From the NCBI RefSeq assembly GCF_900996245.1, contig NZ_CAAJGK010000048.1:1-64000 (forward strand): DNA of 64,000 bases, given 5' to 3'. The stretch is from Paraburkholderia sp. BCC1886. GTDB taxonomy: Bacteria; Pseudomonadota; Gammaproteobacteria; Burkholderiales; Burkholderiaceae. Numbering within the stretch: position 1 is the first letter of the stretch; each line of letters begins with the position of its first letter. Under the pieces are notes generated by a model that was given only the letters and a program-made list of their open reading frames with translations, ran no database searches and was not told the origin of the DNA. This document shows positions 1-8,761 of the stretch, piece by piece. Position numbers and translations under genes: made by a program.

Positions 1-481
1 TTGCGCGTGCGCTTCGTTGACAGGTCCAACCCAAGGCCCAGTTGCGTCATCAGCATTCCCCTTAACTATCCCTCTTCCAGGATAGTTCACACTTACGTCA
101 ACGCCAGGACTTTTGCAGACCTTCCCTAGCAGATTGTTCAGCTAGAAAGGCGAAGTAGCGAGCTATTTTTTGAATGTCACTTATAAGTCGTTTCGCTGGC
201 GACTATGACCTTCGGACACGCAGTCAACGTAACCTTCTCGCTGTTCCCAATGTCCTGCACGACTCCGCTTGAGGATCAGGCAATCAAAAAATATGCGCAG
301 TCGAGAATGTTTTGATCGAGTAATTATGCAGCCACCAAGGGGAAAAGAGTTCGGACAGGCAGTACTATGATCACGACCATATTCCGAGCTCAGGATTGAA
401 TGGGGATTTCGCGTCAACGAACGATGTACTGCATCGACTGGCCACTTTATGGTCGAACCGGATCTAACGCGCTATAGCTCA
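1..481. other. Left-edge region without a supportable gene
   Basis: Open frames here are short and have neither a credible ribosome-binding site nor recognisable protein features. The G+C is lower than in the flanking genes. The only clear structure is an 8-bp perfect inverted repeat, AACTATCC/GGATAGTT with an 8-nt spacer at 64-87. It lacks a T-tract on either strand, so it is more likely a protein-binding site than a terminator. Confidence 0.4.
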
Positions 482-988
482 CTAACCCAATCGCTTACAC
501 ATAAGCTCCTCATCATAAAACCGCTCACCCACCTTCATCGCCCTCGGCTCCAACCCAAACGTCTGAAACCCTTGCGACACATAAAGCCTTTTCGCTGCCA
601 AATTCTCCGCATTTACACACAGCATCAACTGAACGACGTCCCACTCTCCAACCGCGTGCCCTGTCGCTGCCGACAAAAGCGTCTGTGCGATTCCTCGTCC
701 ACGGTATGAAGGGTTGACGAACACGCCCCAAATCGTGGCCTTGTGATTCACCTGAGACAGCGGTTCCCGACGAACACCCGTGATTCCAACCAGCACGTCG
801 CCATCGAACGCACCGAAGACGGCCTGTGTGGGCGTCGAACGAACACGATTGGCGATCTCCTCAATCGAGCGTGTCATTTCCTCCTGACGGGTGGGCCATA
901 TAGCGGTGGGAGCGTTGTCGACCGCGAGCAGACGCAATGCTTTGAATTGCGCTGCATCCTGCGGATCCAATAGGCGAACATTAACCAT
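482..988 (-). CDS. GNAT family N-acetyltransferase
   Basis: This 168-residue protein has the length and layout of a single-domain GNAT enzyme, which transfers an acetyl group from acetyl-CoA to an amine. Motif A, the acetyl-CoA pyrophosphate loop, is visible as V-N-P-S-Y-R-G-R-G-I-A at about residues 91-101. It follows the hydrophobic beta strand ATIWGVFV. The C-terminal part, VNAENLAAKRLYVSQGF, matches the GNAT motif B pattern (N..A..lY...GF). The substrate cannot be read from the sequence. It is transcribed alone; the next gene upstream (1078-2073) lies about 90 bp away on the same strand. Confidence 0.85.
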   Translation of the reverse strand: MVNVRLLDPQDAAQFKALRLLAVDNAPTAIWPTRQEEMTRSIEEIANRVRSTPTQAVFGAFDGDVLVGITGVRREPLSQVNHKATIWGVFVNPSYRGRGIAQTLLSAATGHAVGEWDVVQLMLCVNAENLAAKRLYVSQGFQTFGLEPRAMKVGERFYDEELMCKRLG

Positions 989-1077
989 GCAAAAGTAGCG
1001 GATAGCGAAAGAACGTATAGCCTACTGGATCTCATCAACGCGGCGCAATTCAACGTTTCCAGGAGTTCGCAACCGCC

Positions 1078-2073
1078 CTATGCAACAAGCACAGCCTTCG
1101 CACCATCCGTCGACTCATACGCCATCGCGAGCTCAATCTGCTCAAGACTAAATTCCTCACCAATTCTAGTCATCAACATAGGATCGTCGATCACACCCTC
1201 CAGCGTTTTCAGCGCGGCGATCAGATTCGCCCGCTCCTTCACCGTCCGGCTTTCAAAATTGCTGAACCGCTTCATGGTCAGATTCTTCATCATGAACAGC
1301 ACGGACGGAACGGAAACCGGTGCGGCGGCGCCCAAAAAGCCATAAATATAGATCGTCGAATTCATCGGCAGGGTAGGGCCGATCGTAGAAAGCAGGTCGC
1401 CGCCAACTCCATCGAACACCGCCGTCGCCTCCAGTTCGTTGGACAGCGCGGCGAGCGTGTCGGTGAATCCCTCGGTGGTGACAATGACATGTTCCACCCC
1501 TGCACGCGACAGCGCATCCCGCGCTGCCGTAGTCCGCACCAGAAAAATCGCCGGTAGGTTCCTGCTGCGCGCGAGCGAAGCAAGCGCGTCACCGGTGGCC
1601 GAATTCCCAGCCGTGACTATCACGCCCTTGTGGCCCGCGCTAACTATCTCTTCGAGAAAGGCATAAGCCGTCATGACGTTGACGAGCGAGCCACAATAGT
1701 CGCGCGGACGAACGTGGTCCGGCAAGATCAGACACGCCGTACGAGGTACATGTGCCCGCTCGCTCCAAAGCCCGACACTCTCCGCGCTTCTGTCGAGCGA
1801 CCGATAGACGGCCACCTGCTTGCCCGCATATTCCTCCGGTACGCCCGCGCCCACCGCAACCACGCGCCCGGCCCCGGACGCGCCCCATACGTCATGCTGA
1901 CCCAGTGCGAGGGGGTTACCCGCTGCCGTGGGCAGCCTCAGAAAAGTTTTGTCGCCGTGGTTGATCGCCGAGGCATCCATGTCGATCAGCACATGACCTG
2001 GCGCAGGCGTGGCCGGAGTCGGAATGTCACGAACTTCTAACTCACGGCCAGGCGTTACACAAATTGCTTTCAT
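1078..2073 (-). CDS. Zinc-less MDR alcohol dehydrogenase/quinone oxidoreductase-like protein
   Basis: A 331-residue medium-chain dehydrogenase/reductase. The N-terminal GroES-like domain contains the signature around GHVLIDMDASAINHGDKTF, where a quinone oxidoreductase has NxxD. The Rossmann domain carries VIVTAGNSATGDALASLAR, close to the AAAGGVG loop of NADPH-dependent quinone reductases. I see no GHE zinc signature, which fits the quinone-oxidoreductase/enoyl-reductase branch. A good ribosome-binding site (GAGGAA) precedes the ATG. It is divergent from the LysR gene at 2201 with two inverted repeats between them, so it is probably that regulator's target. Confidence 0.8.
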   Translation of the reverse strand: MKAICVTPGRELEVRDIPTPATPAPGHVLIDMDASAINHGDKTFLRLPTAAGNPLALGQHDVWGASGAGRVVAVGAGVPEEYAGKQVAVYRSLDRSAESVGLWSERAHVPRTACLILPDHVRPRDYCGSLVNVMTAYAFLEEIVSAGHKGVIVTAGNSATGDALASLARSRNLPAIFLVRTTAARDALSRAGVEHVIVTTEGFTDTLAALSNELEATAVFDGVGGDLLSTIGPTLPMNSTIYIYGFLGAAAPVSVPSVLFMMKNLTMKRFSNFESRTVKERANLIAALKTLEGVIDDPMLMTRIGEEFSLEQIELAMAYESTDGAKAVLVA

Positions 2074-2124
2074 CTTTCAGTTCCTCTCGTTCAGGTTTCG
2101 GTGCGTGTACGACCCGCAAGATAA

Positions 2125-2141
2125 GCAATTTCATCAATTGC
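2125..2141. promoter_or_regulatory. Candidate LysR-type operator
   Basis: GCAATT-TCATC-AATTGC is a perfect 6-bp inverted repeat with a 5-nt spacer, between the divergent oxidoreductase and LysR genes. It contains the T-N11-A pattern typical of LysR boxes. A second inverted repeat, ATTCCA-TTC-TGGAAT, lies at 2170-2184 just before the regulator's start and could be an accessory or autoregulatory site. Confidence 0.5.
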
Positions 2142-2200
2142 CGAAACGCTGACTCAGGGCATACCATCCATTCCATTCTGGAATTGATACGCTAGCCCAT

Positions 2201-3094
2201 ATGGACCGAGTGAACGCGATTCGCCTCTTTGTACGCCTCGTCGAAAGCGGCAGTTTCTCCGCGGTGGGGCGTGAGGAAGGGATTGGTCAACCCGCCGTTA
2301 GCAAGCAGATCGGCGCGCTGGAACGGCATCTCGGCGCTCAACTCGTTTTGCGCACCTCGCGCCAGGTCGTGATCACGGACGCGGGACAGATCTTCTACGA
2401 GTCGGCCCGGCAACTGGTGGATGACTTCGACGCGCTCGAGTCGTCGGTAGGCGAGCGCCAGCAGTCGCCACGAGGTGTGGTCAGAATCAATACGGCTCCG
2501 GCGCATGGCCGGCTTTGTATTACACCGCTGCTACCGGAGTTCTTCCGGCAGTATCCGGACGTCGCGATCGAAGTGTCAGTATCGGAGCGGCACGTCGACC
2601 TCGTCGGGGACGGCGTCGATCTGGCGGTTCGCCATGGGCGATTATTGGACTCGTCTCTCACCGCAAGAAAACTGTCCGAGACGGACTTCGTGCTTGCAGC
2701 GAGCCCCGGCTATCTCGCGACTCATGGTGTTCCGACGCGGATCGCGGACCTCGACAAGCACACTTGCGTCGTCTTTGCGAATGGCCGCGAGCGCTATCCC
2801 TGGTCGCTCAAGGTCGGGAAGGAGCGCGTCTCCTATGTGCCGCACGGGTCGCTGTTGACTGGCGACGCCGAGCACATTCGCGCGGCCGTACTGTGCGGAC
2901 TTGGCATTGTTCAGGCGCCGTTCTGGCTGATGGCAAAAGAAATTCAGTCCGGCGAAATCCAGGTGTTGCTGCCGGAACTCCAACCCGAGCGCGTGCCGAT
3001 TCACCTTGTCTACCCAGCCGGCCGCCGTGTACCGATGAGGGTTCGGGTGTTCATCGACTATCTGGTTTCGGCTTTTGCAGGCTCAGAGCGGTGA
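2201..3094 (+). CDS. LysR family transcriptional regulator
   Basis: This 297-residue protein has an N-terminal winged helix-turn-helix (MDRVNAIRLFVRLVESGSF through about residue 60). The effector-binding domain, from about residue 90, resembles the CrgA/AphB subgroup with the typical segment PHGSLLTGDAEHIRAAVLCGLGIV. It is divergent from the MDR oxidoreductase at 1078-2073 and probably controls it from the inverted repeats at 2125-2184. The inducer is unknown. It converges on the binding-protein gene at 3182. Confidence 0.9.
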   Translation: MDRVNAIRLFVRLVESGSFSAVGREEGIGQPAVSKQIGALERHLGAQLVLRTSRQVVITDAGQIFYESARQLVDDFDALESSVGERQQSPRGVVRINTAPAHGRLCITPLLPEFFRQYPDVAIEVSVSERHVDLVGDGVDLAVRHGRLLDSSLTARKLSETDFVLAASPGYLATHGVPTRIADLDKHTCVVFANGRERYPWSLKVGKERVSYVPHGSLLTGDAEHIRAAVLCGLGIVQAPFWLMAKEIQSGEIQVLLPELQPERVPIHLVYPAGRRVPMRVRVFIDYLVSAFAGSER

Positions 3095-3135
3095 GCCTCT
3101 ACGTGTTGAGTTCGCATCGCTCATTCAGAGAAAAA

Positions 3136-3155
3136 AGGCCACCCGAAGGTAGCCT
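3136..3155 (-). terminator. Rho-independent terminator of the binding-protein gene
   Basis: On the minus strand the stem AGGCTACC/GGTGGCCT (one G-U pair) closes a TTCG tetraloop and runs into a T-tract (A-run at 3131-3136 on the plus strand). It sits about 26 bp past the stop of the substrate-binding protein and also separates it from the convergent LysR gene. Confidence 0.75.
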
Positions 3156-3181
3156 TTCGAAGAGCAAAAACCAAACCGCTA

Positions 3182-4333
3182 CTACTGCGCCCCAGGCAAC
3201 TCAGCTAATGCACCCTTTTTAACGGTGTACATGGTAATCGGGGAATGCTTCAGGTCGCGGTTGTCGTCGAACGAGTAGTAGCCCGCGACACCCTCCACAT
3301 CCGACTGCTGCAGCGCATCGCGAAGCTTGACCGGATCGACCGAGTTCGTGCTCTTGATCGCCGACGTCAGAAGCATCACGCCGTCATAGAGGGAAGAACT
3401 AAAAGTGAGCGGCGCAATCTTGAAGCGGCTCACATACTCGGCCTTGAATGCCTGACCGCGCTTCGATGCCTCCAGCACCGAGCCACCCTGCGGACAATAG
3501 AGCTTGTTGTTCGCGGCAGGCCCGGCGAGATCTACCGTCTCCTGCACGCACAGCGCGTCTCCGCCGAGCACCGGTTGATCCATCGCCAGCCGCGCCATTT
3601 GCTTGATGAGCGCACCGGCTTGAGCGTAGTAACCGCCGAAGAAAATGGCTTCGGGCCGCGTCTGCTTCAGTTTCGTGAGCACGGCATTGAAGTCGATCGC
3701 CTTGTCCGACGTGTACTCCCGGTCCACCACCGTGATACCGTCCGCGGTCGCGGCGGCCACGAACGAATCGGCAACGCCCTGACCGTAGGCCGTGCGATCG
3801 TCGATGATCGCGATGCGCTTGAGTTTGAGCTGGGTCGCGGCGAACTGCGCCACACGCGGGCCGATCTGCGCATCGCTGGCGGCAAAGCGGAACACGTATT
3901 TGAACCCTTGCGCGGTGATCTGCGGATTGGTCGCGACGATTGCATTGATCACGCCGGCGCTGTCGAACATTTTAGAGGTGGCCATCGCGACGCCTGAGTT
4001 GTACGGACCCAAAACGACCTTGACGCCCTGATCGATCATCATCTGCGCCACTGTCACGCCGGTGCGCGGGTCGGCCGCGTCGTCCATGGACGTAAGATCG
4101 AGTCGGAGCGGCTTCCCGTCGACCATGATCTTCTGTGCGTTAACTTTTTCCACCGCGAGACGGACGCCGTTTTCGTCGTCCTTGCCGACCGCTGCCTGTG
4201 ATCCTGTGACCGGACCCATGACCCCGATCTTGAGCACGGTTTCATCGGCGGCACGCACGCTAGTCGGAACGGCGATGGCTAGTACGCTCGCCGCGATCAG
4301 ACCGGACAACCCCAAGCTGTTGGCTTTATTCAC
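3182..4333 (-). CDS. Branched-chain amino-acid type ABC substrate-binding protein (orphan)
   Basis: A periplasmic type I binding protein of the LivJ/LivK class. I place the start at a GTG (4333) preceded by GGGAGAA. This gives 383 residues beginning with a clean signal peptide (KANSLGLSGLIAASVLAIAVPTSVRAAD). The longer upstream open frame would put an implausible leader before it. The mature protein shows VLKIGVMGPVTGSQAAVGKD and the GPYNSGVA segment typical of Peripla_BP_6 proteins. No liv-type permease or ATPase is nearby, so it must share a membrane complex encoded elsewhere. It is co-oriented with three amino-acid catabolic genes upstream, suggesting it captures their substrate. Confidence 0.88.
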   Translation of the reverse strand: MNKANSLGLSGLIAASVLAIAVPTSVRAADETVLKIGVMGPVTGSQAAVGKDDENGVRLAVEKVNAQKIMVDGKPLRLDLTSMDDAADPRTGVTVAQMMIDQGVKVVLGPYNSGVAMATSKMFDSAGVINAIVATNPQITAQGFKYVFRFAASDAQIGPRVAQFAATQLKLKRIAIIDDRTAYGQGVADSFVAAATADGITVVDREYTSDKAIDFNAVLTKLKQTRPEAIFFGGYYAQAGALIKQMARLAMDQPVLGGDALCVQETVDLAGPAANNKLYCPQGGSVLEASKRGQAFKAEYVSRFKIAPLTFSSSLYDGVMLLTSAIKSTNSVDPVKLRDALQQSDVEGVAGYYSFDDNRDLKHSPITMYTVKKGALAELPGAQ

Positions 4334-4469
4334 TGAATTCTCCCTTCGGTTCGAATAACTAATTAACGAAAAATGTTCTGTTTTTTGTTTGAGTACCGCA
4401 ACGCTATAGATCGAATAACATCTCAGGACCGGAACATGCATCGTTTGATCGATAGTCGGACGAACCCGG

Positions 4470-5525
4470 TCAAACTACTGCATCAAAATCCCGTCCGCTA
4501 ATAACATCTGCATAAAGCGCCGCATCAACGTTACCGCCGGTTGCGAACACGACCACGGTTTTGCCCACGAAGCGCGATTCCCGGCCGGACAGAAGCGCCG
4601 CCAGACCGACCACCGCTGCCGGTTCGAGCACCACGCGAAAGTTCTCGAAGGCAAAGCGCATGGCAGCGCGGACCTCTGCATCGGTTGCGGTCAGTACGCC
4701 GGCCAAGCCGGTCTGGTTGATCGAGAACGGCAACTCCGCGGGCATCAGGGTCATCAACGCATCGCAGATAGACGTGGCCGCGAGCGAATTCTTTTCCCGC
4801 ACGCCGGAAAGCAGAGACTTGCGTGTATCGTCGAAAGCGTCGGGCTCGGCGGCCCAAACCGAAGCATTCGAACCGACCGCCTGGGTCGCCAGACACGTAC
4901 CAGCGGCGAGGCTTCCGCCTCCGGCCGAAACGACGAACGCATCGATTACTTCGGCGCCAAGATCGTCGAAGGCCTCGAGCGCCACGGATCCCTGTCCTGC
5001 GATCACGTCGACGTGATCACCCGGTGGCACCACTGCATAGCGGCCCTGCGAAGCCAGGCGTGCGGCGACCTCTTCGCGCACTTCAGTCGTGCGATCGAAC
5101 AAGACGATTCGCGCGCCGTTCAATCGAGCCTTCTCAATCTTGTTCGCCGGTGCGTCGGACGGCACGACGACTGTCACTGGAATACCGAGCAGCTTTCCGA
5201 TTGCCGACACCGCGTGCCCGTGATTGCCGGTCGAATACGCAATGACGCCGTCGCTGAACTCGACGCGATCGAGTTGCGATAACGTGTTGTACGCGCCGCG
5301 ATATTTGAATGCACCGGTATGCTGCAGGTTCTCCAGCTTCACGAACACCTTCGCCCCGGTCAGCCGATCCAGTTCATCGGACCTGACCAACGGCGTCTTG
5401 ACGACGATTCCTTTTAAACGTGCCGCGGCAGCGATTACATCGTCTGGCGTGGGTCGTCGCATCTGATCCATATCACACACTCGAACTGGTTTTGATTTTG
5501 CAATCGGCGAAAATCCGCCGGTCAT
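4470..5525 (-). CDS. PLP-dependent threonine/serine dehydratase-like enzyme
   Basis: A fold-type II PLP enzyme of the threonine dehydratase, serine racemase and 3-hydroxyaspartate dehydratase group, 351 residues from the ATG abutting the previous stop. An internal ATG at 5471 would give 333 residues. The PLP lysine is K74 in KLENLQHTGAFKYRGA. The substrate loop is STGNHGHAV and the phosphate-binding glycine loop reads SAGGGSLAAG. Near the C-terminus ATGGNVD replaces the commoner SGGN. There is no ACT domain, so this is a catabolic or racemase type, not biosynthetic IlvA. The product of such enzymes is an enamine/imine, which fits a RidA-like gene in the same cluster. Confidence 0.85.
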   Translation of the reverse strand: MTGGFSPIAKSKPVRVCDMDQMRRPTPDDVIAAAARLKGIVVKTPLVRSDELDRLTGAKVFVKLENLQHTGAFKYRGAYNTLSQLDRVEFSDGVIAYSTGNHGHAVSAIGKLLGIPVTVVVPSDAPANKIEKARLNGARIVLFDRTTEVREEVAARLASQGRYAVVPPGDHVDVIAGQGSVALEAFDDLGAEVIDAFVVSAGGGSLAAGTCLATQAVGSNASVWAAEPDAFDDTRKSLLSGVREKNSLAATSICDALMTLMPAELPFSINQTGLAGVLTATDAEVRAAMRFAFENFRVVLEPAAVVGLAALLSGRESRFVGKTVVVFATGGNVDAALYADVISGRDFDAVV

Positions 5526-6527
5526 TCAATACTCGTGAAAACAGCGCTGTAACGCAGTTTTCGTTGGATCGTTTTGCAACGCGAGCGCGAGCAGAATGCG
5601 CGCTTTGGCAGGTTGTTGATCGTCCACGACGAGCCATTCGTACTCGTCATCGGGATGCGCCGCGTTGCGCACGACCACGCCTTCTGGCGAGCGGCTTGCC
5701 CGGATCACAAACGCCCCACGGCTTTGCGCATCTTTAATCGGTTCGATCAACGACTCCGGAATGGAGCCGCCTCCGGTCCCGATCACGATGAGGCCCGCCG
5801 ATGACGAAGCAGCCTCGCTCACGACGCGCGCCGTCAGTCCTTCATAAGCCGGGATCATTTCGACCATGGGAAGAGCTTGAAGATGCCGTATGTCGAACTC
5901 GCTCGACGTCGTATGCTTTCGAAACGGTCTTCGGTAATAGCGCGGCGCGCCGTCGACCACATAGCCGAGCGGTCCGAACTGAGATTCGAATGCATCGAGT
6001 TTGAAGCTGTTCGACTTGATGACATCGCGCGCGGCGTGTATCTCGCTGTTCATCACGACGACCGCTCCCATTCCGCACGAATCGGAATGGGCCGCGACGC
6101 AGACCGCATCGTATAAATTCGGGCACACGTCGCTCCCCATCGCGGACGGCGGCCGCATGGCGCCGGTGACGATCAGCGGTTTCGATGTGGGAATCGTCAG
6201 ATTGAGGAAGTAAGCCAGTTCCTCGATCGTGTTGGTTCCCTGCGCAACGATGACCGCATCGAACGAGTCGTCGAAAGCGTAAGTCCACACTTCACGGGCG
6301 ATGGCTATGAAGTCGGTAAAGGAGAAGTTCTCCGAGCCTTTCTGGAGAATCTGATTCGCCGAGATCGTCGCCTTCTGCTCGATTCCACGACACATGGCGA
6401 GCACTTCATCGATAGAGAGCGATGAGCAATCGTAGGCCACGCGTGGGTCGTCGCCTCGGGCTTTCCCCGCGATTGTTCCGCCGGTGCCGAGAAGTGCGAT
6501 ATGGGGCTTGCGCTGCGTCGGGGACAC
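5526..6527 (-). CDS. Asparaginase-like amidohydrolase with altered active-site motif
   Basis: A 333-residue member of the bacterial L-asparaginase/glutaminase family. The start is a GTG at 6527, four bases after the M20 gene's stop, because homology begins right there (KPHIALLGTGGTIAG). T18 in GGTIAG and Y32 align with the first catalytic Thr and the Tyr, and IKSNSFK carries the usual lysine. The second signature, normally HGTDT, reads QGTNT at residues 96-100. The Thr is kept but the substrate-contacting Asp is Asn99. Usual substrates are Asn or Gln; this change could shift specificity. No signal peptide is seen, so it is probably cytoplasmic. Confidence 0.85.
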   Translation of the reverse strand: MSPTQRKPHIALLGTGGTIAGKARGDDPRVAYDCSSLSIDEVLAMCRGIEQKATISANQILQKGSENFSFTDFIAIAREVWTYAFDDSFDAVIVAQGTNTIEELAYFLNLTIPTSKPLIVTGAMRPPSAMGSDVCPNLYDAVCVAAHSDSCGMGAVVVMNSEIHAARDVIKSNSFKLDAFESQFGPLGYVVDGAPRYYRRPFRKHTTSSEFDIRHLQALPMVEMIPAYEGLTARVVSEAASSSAGLIVIGTGGGSIPESLIEPIKDAQSRGAFVIRASRSPEGVVVRNAAHPDDEYEWLVVDDQQPAKARILLALALQNDPTKTALQRCFHEY

Positions 6528-6531
6528 TTCG

Positions 6532-7683
6532 TTACGCCCGATCGAGTACTTGCGACTGGTCCACGCCATGCCAGGACAAAGCCATTTGCTTGTAGATGGA
6601 CACGCAGCGCCGGACTTTATCGAGCTCGACGCATTCATCCACTTGCGTGCTCATGCCCAGTTCACCCGGTCCGATGATCACGAACGGTAGATCGTTGTTT
6701 CGGCAATAAATAGTGGCGTCGCTGTAATAAGAAACACCTGAGATTTCCGCAGCGCGTCCGTTGATCCGCTCGCACACTTCCACGCCCAATTTCACGATCG
6801 GACTTTCCACTGATGTTTCCACGGCAGGCTTCTCGTCGAAAATTTCGACTTCGATAGAGCCGGAAGCAAGGGTGTTAAACGTGTCGGCCACGACCTTGAG
6901 ATCCGTCCCCGGCGGCACGCGCACATCCACTTCGATTTCACATCGGTCGGCGGTGACGTTGACGGCAGTGCCGCCTACGATCTTGCCGATATTGATGGTA
7001 GGCGCGTTGCAGAGCGCATGGTCGACATAAGGTATTTGCAGTTGCTTGACCTGGCGGATGACATCCACCATCTTGTCGATCGCATTTTCACCGGCCGAAC
7101 CGGACACGTGGCCCATCTTCCCGTGCACGATGACTCTCACCCACACCACGCCCATATGCGCGACGATGACGTCGAGCGACGACGGTTCACCCACGACAAC
7201 CGCGCCTGCCTGCTGCAAGGCGTCGGTCTGCATGAAGCGTTTGGAGCCGAGGCAATTCGAACTCTCGCCCGCGGAAAACGCCAGAATGACGTCGTGCGGC
7301 AATATCGCCTGCTCCTGCTTGAGTTCGATGGCCATCATCATCATGGCCGCGAGTGCGCTCTTCATATCGGACGTGCCGCGCCCGTACATCCAGCCGTCGA
7401 CGATAGTCGGCGTCAAAGGAGGCGTGGCCCACCTCTGGGTACCGGCCGGCACGGTATCCAGGTGAGAAGAAAATACCAACGCCTGGTCGGACCGTTTTCC
7501 TTTGATCGTCGCCAGTACATTGGCGCGGCCCGGAAGGAATTCATCGAGTTCGGATTCCACGCCGTTTTCTTCGAGAAAGCGCACGATGAACCGCGCAATT
7601 TCAACTTCGTTGCCCGGAGGGTCTGCGGTATCATGGCCCACGAGTTTCGCGAGTAATTCAATCACATCGTATTTTGGTTGCAT
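6532..7683 (-). CDS. M20 peptidase/ArgE-DapE family hydrolase lacking one metal site
   Basis: A 383-residue M20-family amidohydrolase (acetylornithine deacetylase, DapE, carboxypeptidase G2 relatives). I chose the ATG at 7683 because family similarity starts there. H74 and D76 (SSHLDTVPAG), D106 (GRGTSDMKSA) and E166 (VVVGEPSS) are kept. The catalytic Glu is E140, but the adjacent metal ligand is Ser141 (GESSNCLGS). The C-terminal metal His of the A-H-x-P-D-E motif is Thr346 (STQVDE). The missing Glu and His bind the same zinc in characterised relatives. It is the first gene of a tight operon with the asparaginase and dehydratase genes and is divergent from a LysR gene. Confidence 0.85.
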   Translation of the reverse strand: MQPKYDVIELLAKLVGHDTADPPGNEVEIARFIVRFLEENGVESELDEFLPGRANVLATIKGKRSDQALVFSSHLDTVPAGTQRWATPPLTPTIVDGWMYGRGTSDMKSALAAMMMMAIELKQEQAILPHDVILAFSAGESSNCLGSKRFMQTDALQQAGAVVVGEPSSLDVIVAHMGVVWVRVIVHGKMGHVSGSAGENAIDKMVDVIRQVKQLQIPYVDHALCNAPTINIGKIVGGTAVNVTADRCEIEVDVRVPPGTDLKVVADTFNTLASGSIEVEIFDEKPAVETSVESPIVKLGVEVCERINGRAAEISGVSYYSDATIYCRNNDLPFVIIGPGELGMSTQVDECVELDKVRRCVSIYKQMALSWHGVDQSQVLDRA

Positions 7684-7708
7684 ATTCAATTTCGTTAGCT
7701 TATTAAGG

Positions 7709-7721
7709 CGCGTAAGACGCG
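7709..7721. promoter_or_regulatory. Candidate operator between M20 hydrolase and LysR genes
   Basis: CGCGT-AAG-ACGCG is a perfect 5-3-5 inverted repeat in the 56-bp gap between the divergent genes. The gap is so short that one bound dimer could affect both promoters. The repeat is small and GC-only, so chance is possible. Confidence 0.3.
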
Positions 7722-7739
7722 GCCGCACCTTCCATCCTC

Positions 7740-8606
7740 ATGGATATCAACCTGCTTCGAACCTTCGTGATGATCGCCGAGTGCGGGAGCTTTTCGAAGG
7801 CCGCAGAGCGTTTGCATCTGACTCAGTCGACTATCAGCCATCAGGTCTCCCGGCTCGAAGAGCATCTCGGCAAAAAACTTTTCGTCCGGACCACGCGGAC
7901 TTGCCACGTGACCCAATGGGGCGGAATACTCGCCAGCGACGCGCACAAGATCATCAAGCTCGCCGAAGACGTCGAGGCCAAGTTCAATCCCGTTGCCATA
8001 TCGGGTATCGTTCGGGCCGGCATTCCGGACGACGTTCATCTGTTCAAGCCTTTATCCGAAGCCATACTCCTCTTCTCGAAAGAACAGCCCCGCATGGCCG
8101 TCGAAATCATCGCGGGCATGTCTCAGGATCTCCTTTCAAGTGCGGCAGCGGGAAACCTGGACGTCGTGCTCTTGCGAGATATTCCGGTACGCACCGACGG
8201 ATCGAATCTCGCTACGCAAAATCTGGTGTGGATCGCACAAAAAGGCTGGCGCCGTCCGTCGACGGGGCCACTACCCGTCGCGTTCGTGCACGGCTCCTGC
8301 TCCTATAAAACGACCGCAATCAAACTGCTCGAATCGGCAGGAATCGAGTGGCATCCCATCATGACCTGCACGAGTCTCGAAGGCGTCCTGTCCGTGGTGA
8401 AGGCCGGCATTGCCATCTCGTTGATCTGCGAAGGCGACCTGAGAGACGACCTCGTCCCGTTGACTGCGAACGATGGATTTCCAGACTTACCCTTGGCTGG
8501 CCTATCGCTTCAATACGCGGAGAAAAGCCCGTCCACGGCCACGCGCATTCTCGGCGAACTGCTCTCCAGCACCATCAGCCAACTCCTGCAGAAGTCGCGT
8601 CCCTGA
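7740..8606 (+). CDS. LysR family transcriptional regulator
   Basis: This 288-residue LysR regulator has the helix-turn-helix at residues 1-60 (MDINLLRTFVMIAECGSFSKAAERLHLTQSTISHQ). It belongs to a branch with a rather short effector domain. It is transcribed away from the M20-asparaginase-dehydratase-binding protein cluster and is followed by a RidA-like gene. By position it is the local regulator of this catabolic cluster, with an unknown substrate or intermediate as co-inducer. Confidence 0.9.
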   Translation: MDINLLRTFVMIAECGSFSKAAERLHLTQSTISHQVSRLEEHLGKKLFVRTTRTCHVTQWGGILASDAHKIIKLAEDVEAKFNPVAISGIVRAGIPDDVHLFKPLSEAILLFSKEQPRMAVEIIAGMSQDLLSSAAAGNLDVVLLRDIPVRTDGSNLATQNLVWIAQKGWRRPSTGPLPVAFVHGSCSYKTTAIKLLESAGIEWHPIMTCTSLEGVLSVVKAGIAISLICEGDLRDDLVPLTANDGFPDLPLAGLSLQYAEKSPSTATRILGELLSSTISQLLQKSRP

Positions 8607-8761
8607 TGTCACCGGTCTTGGCTGTTGCGCGATGGAATGAAGTATCCCGGTGTCGTTATGAAAAAAATAGTGCGGAATATTCATCGATTCATCGAAGATC
8701 GACATGAGTGGATGGTGCCTTACCATCACGACCTGACAACCCTCCAGCAAACGGAAAGCTT

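Noticed and set aside
181..417. 78-codon open frame on the minus strand
   Set aside because: No ribosome-binding site, odd composition and no recognisable feature.
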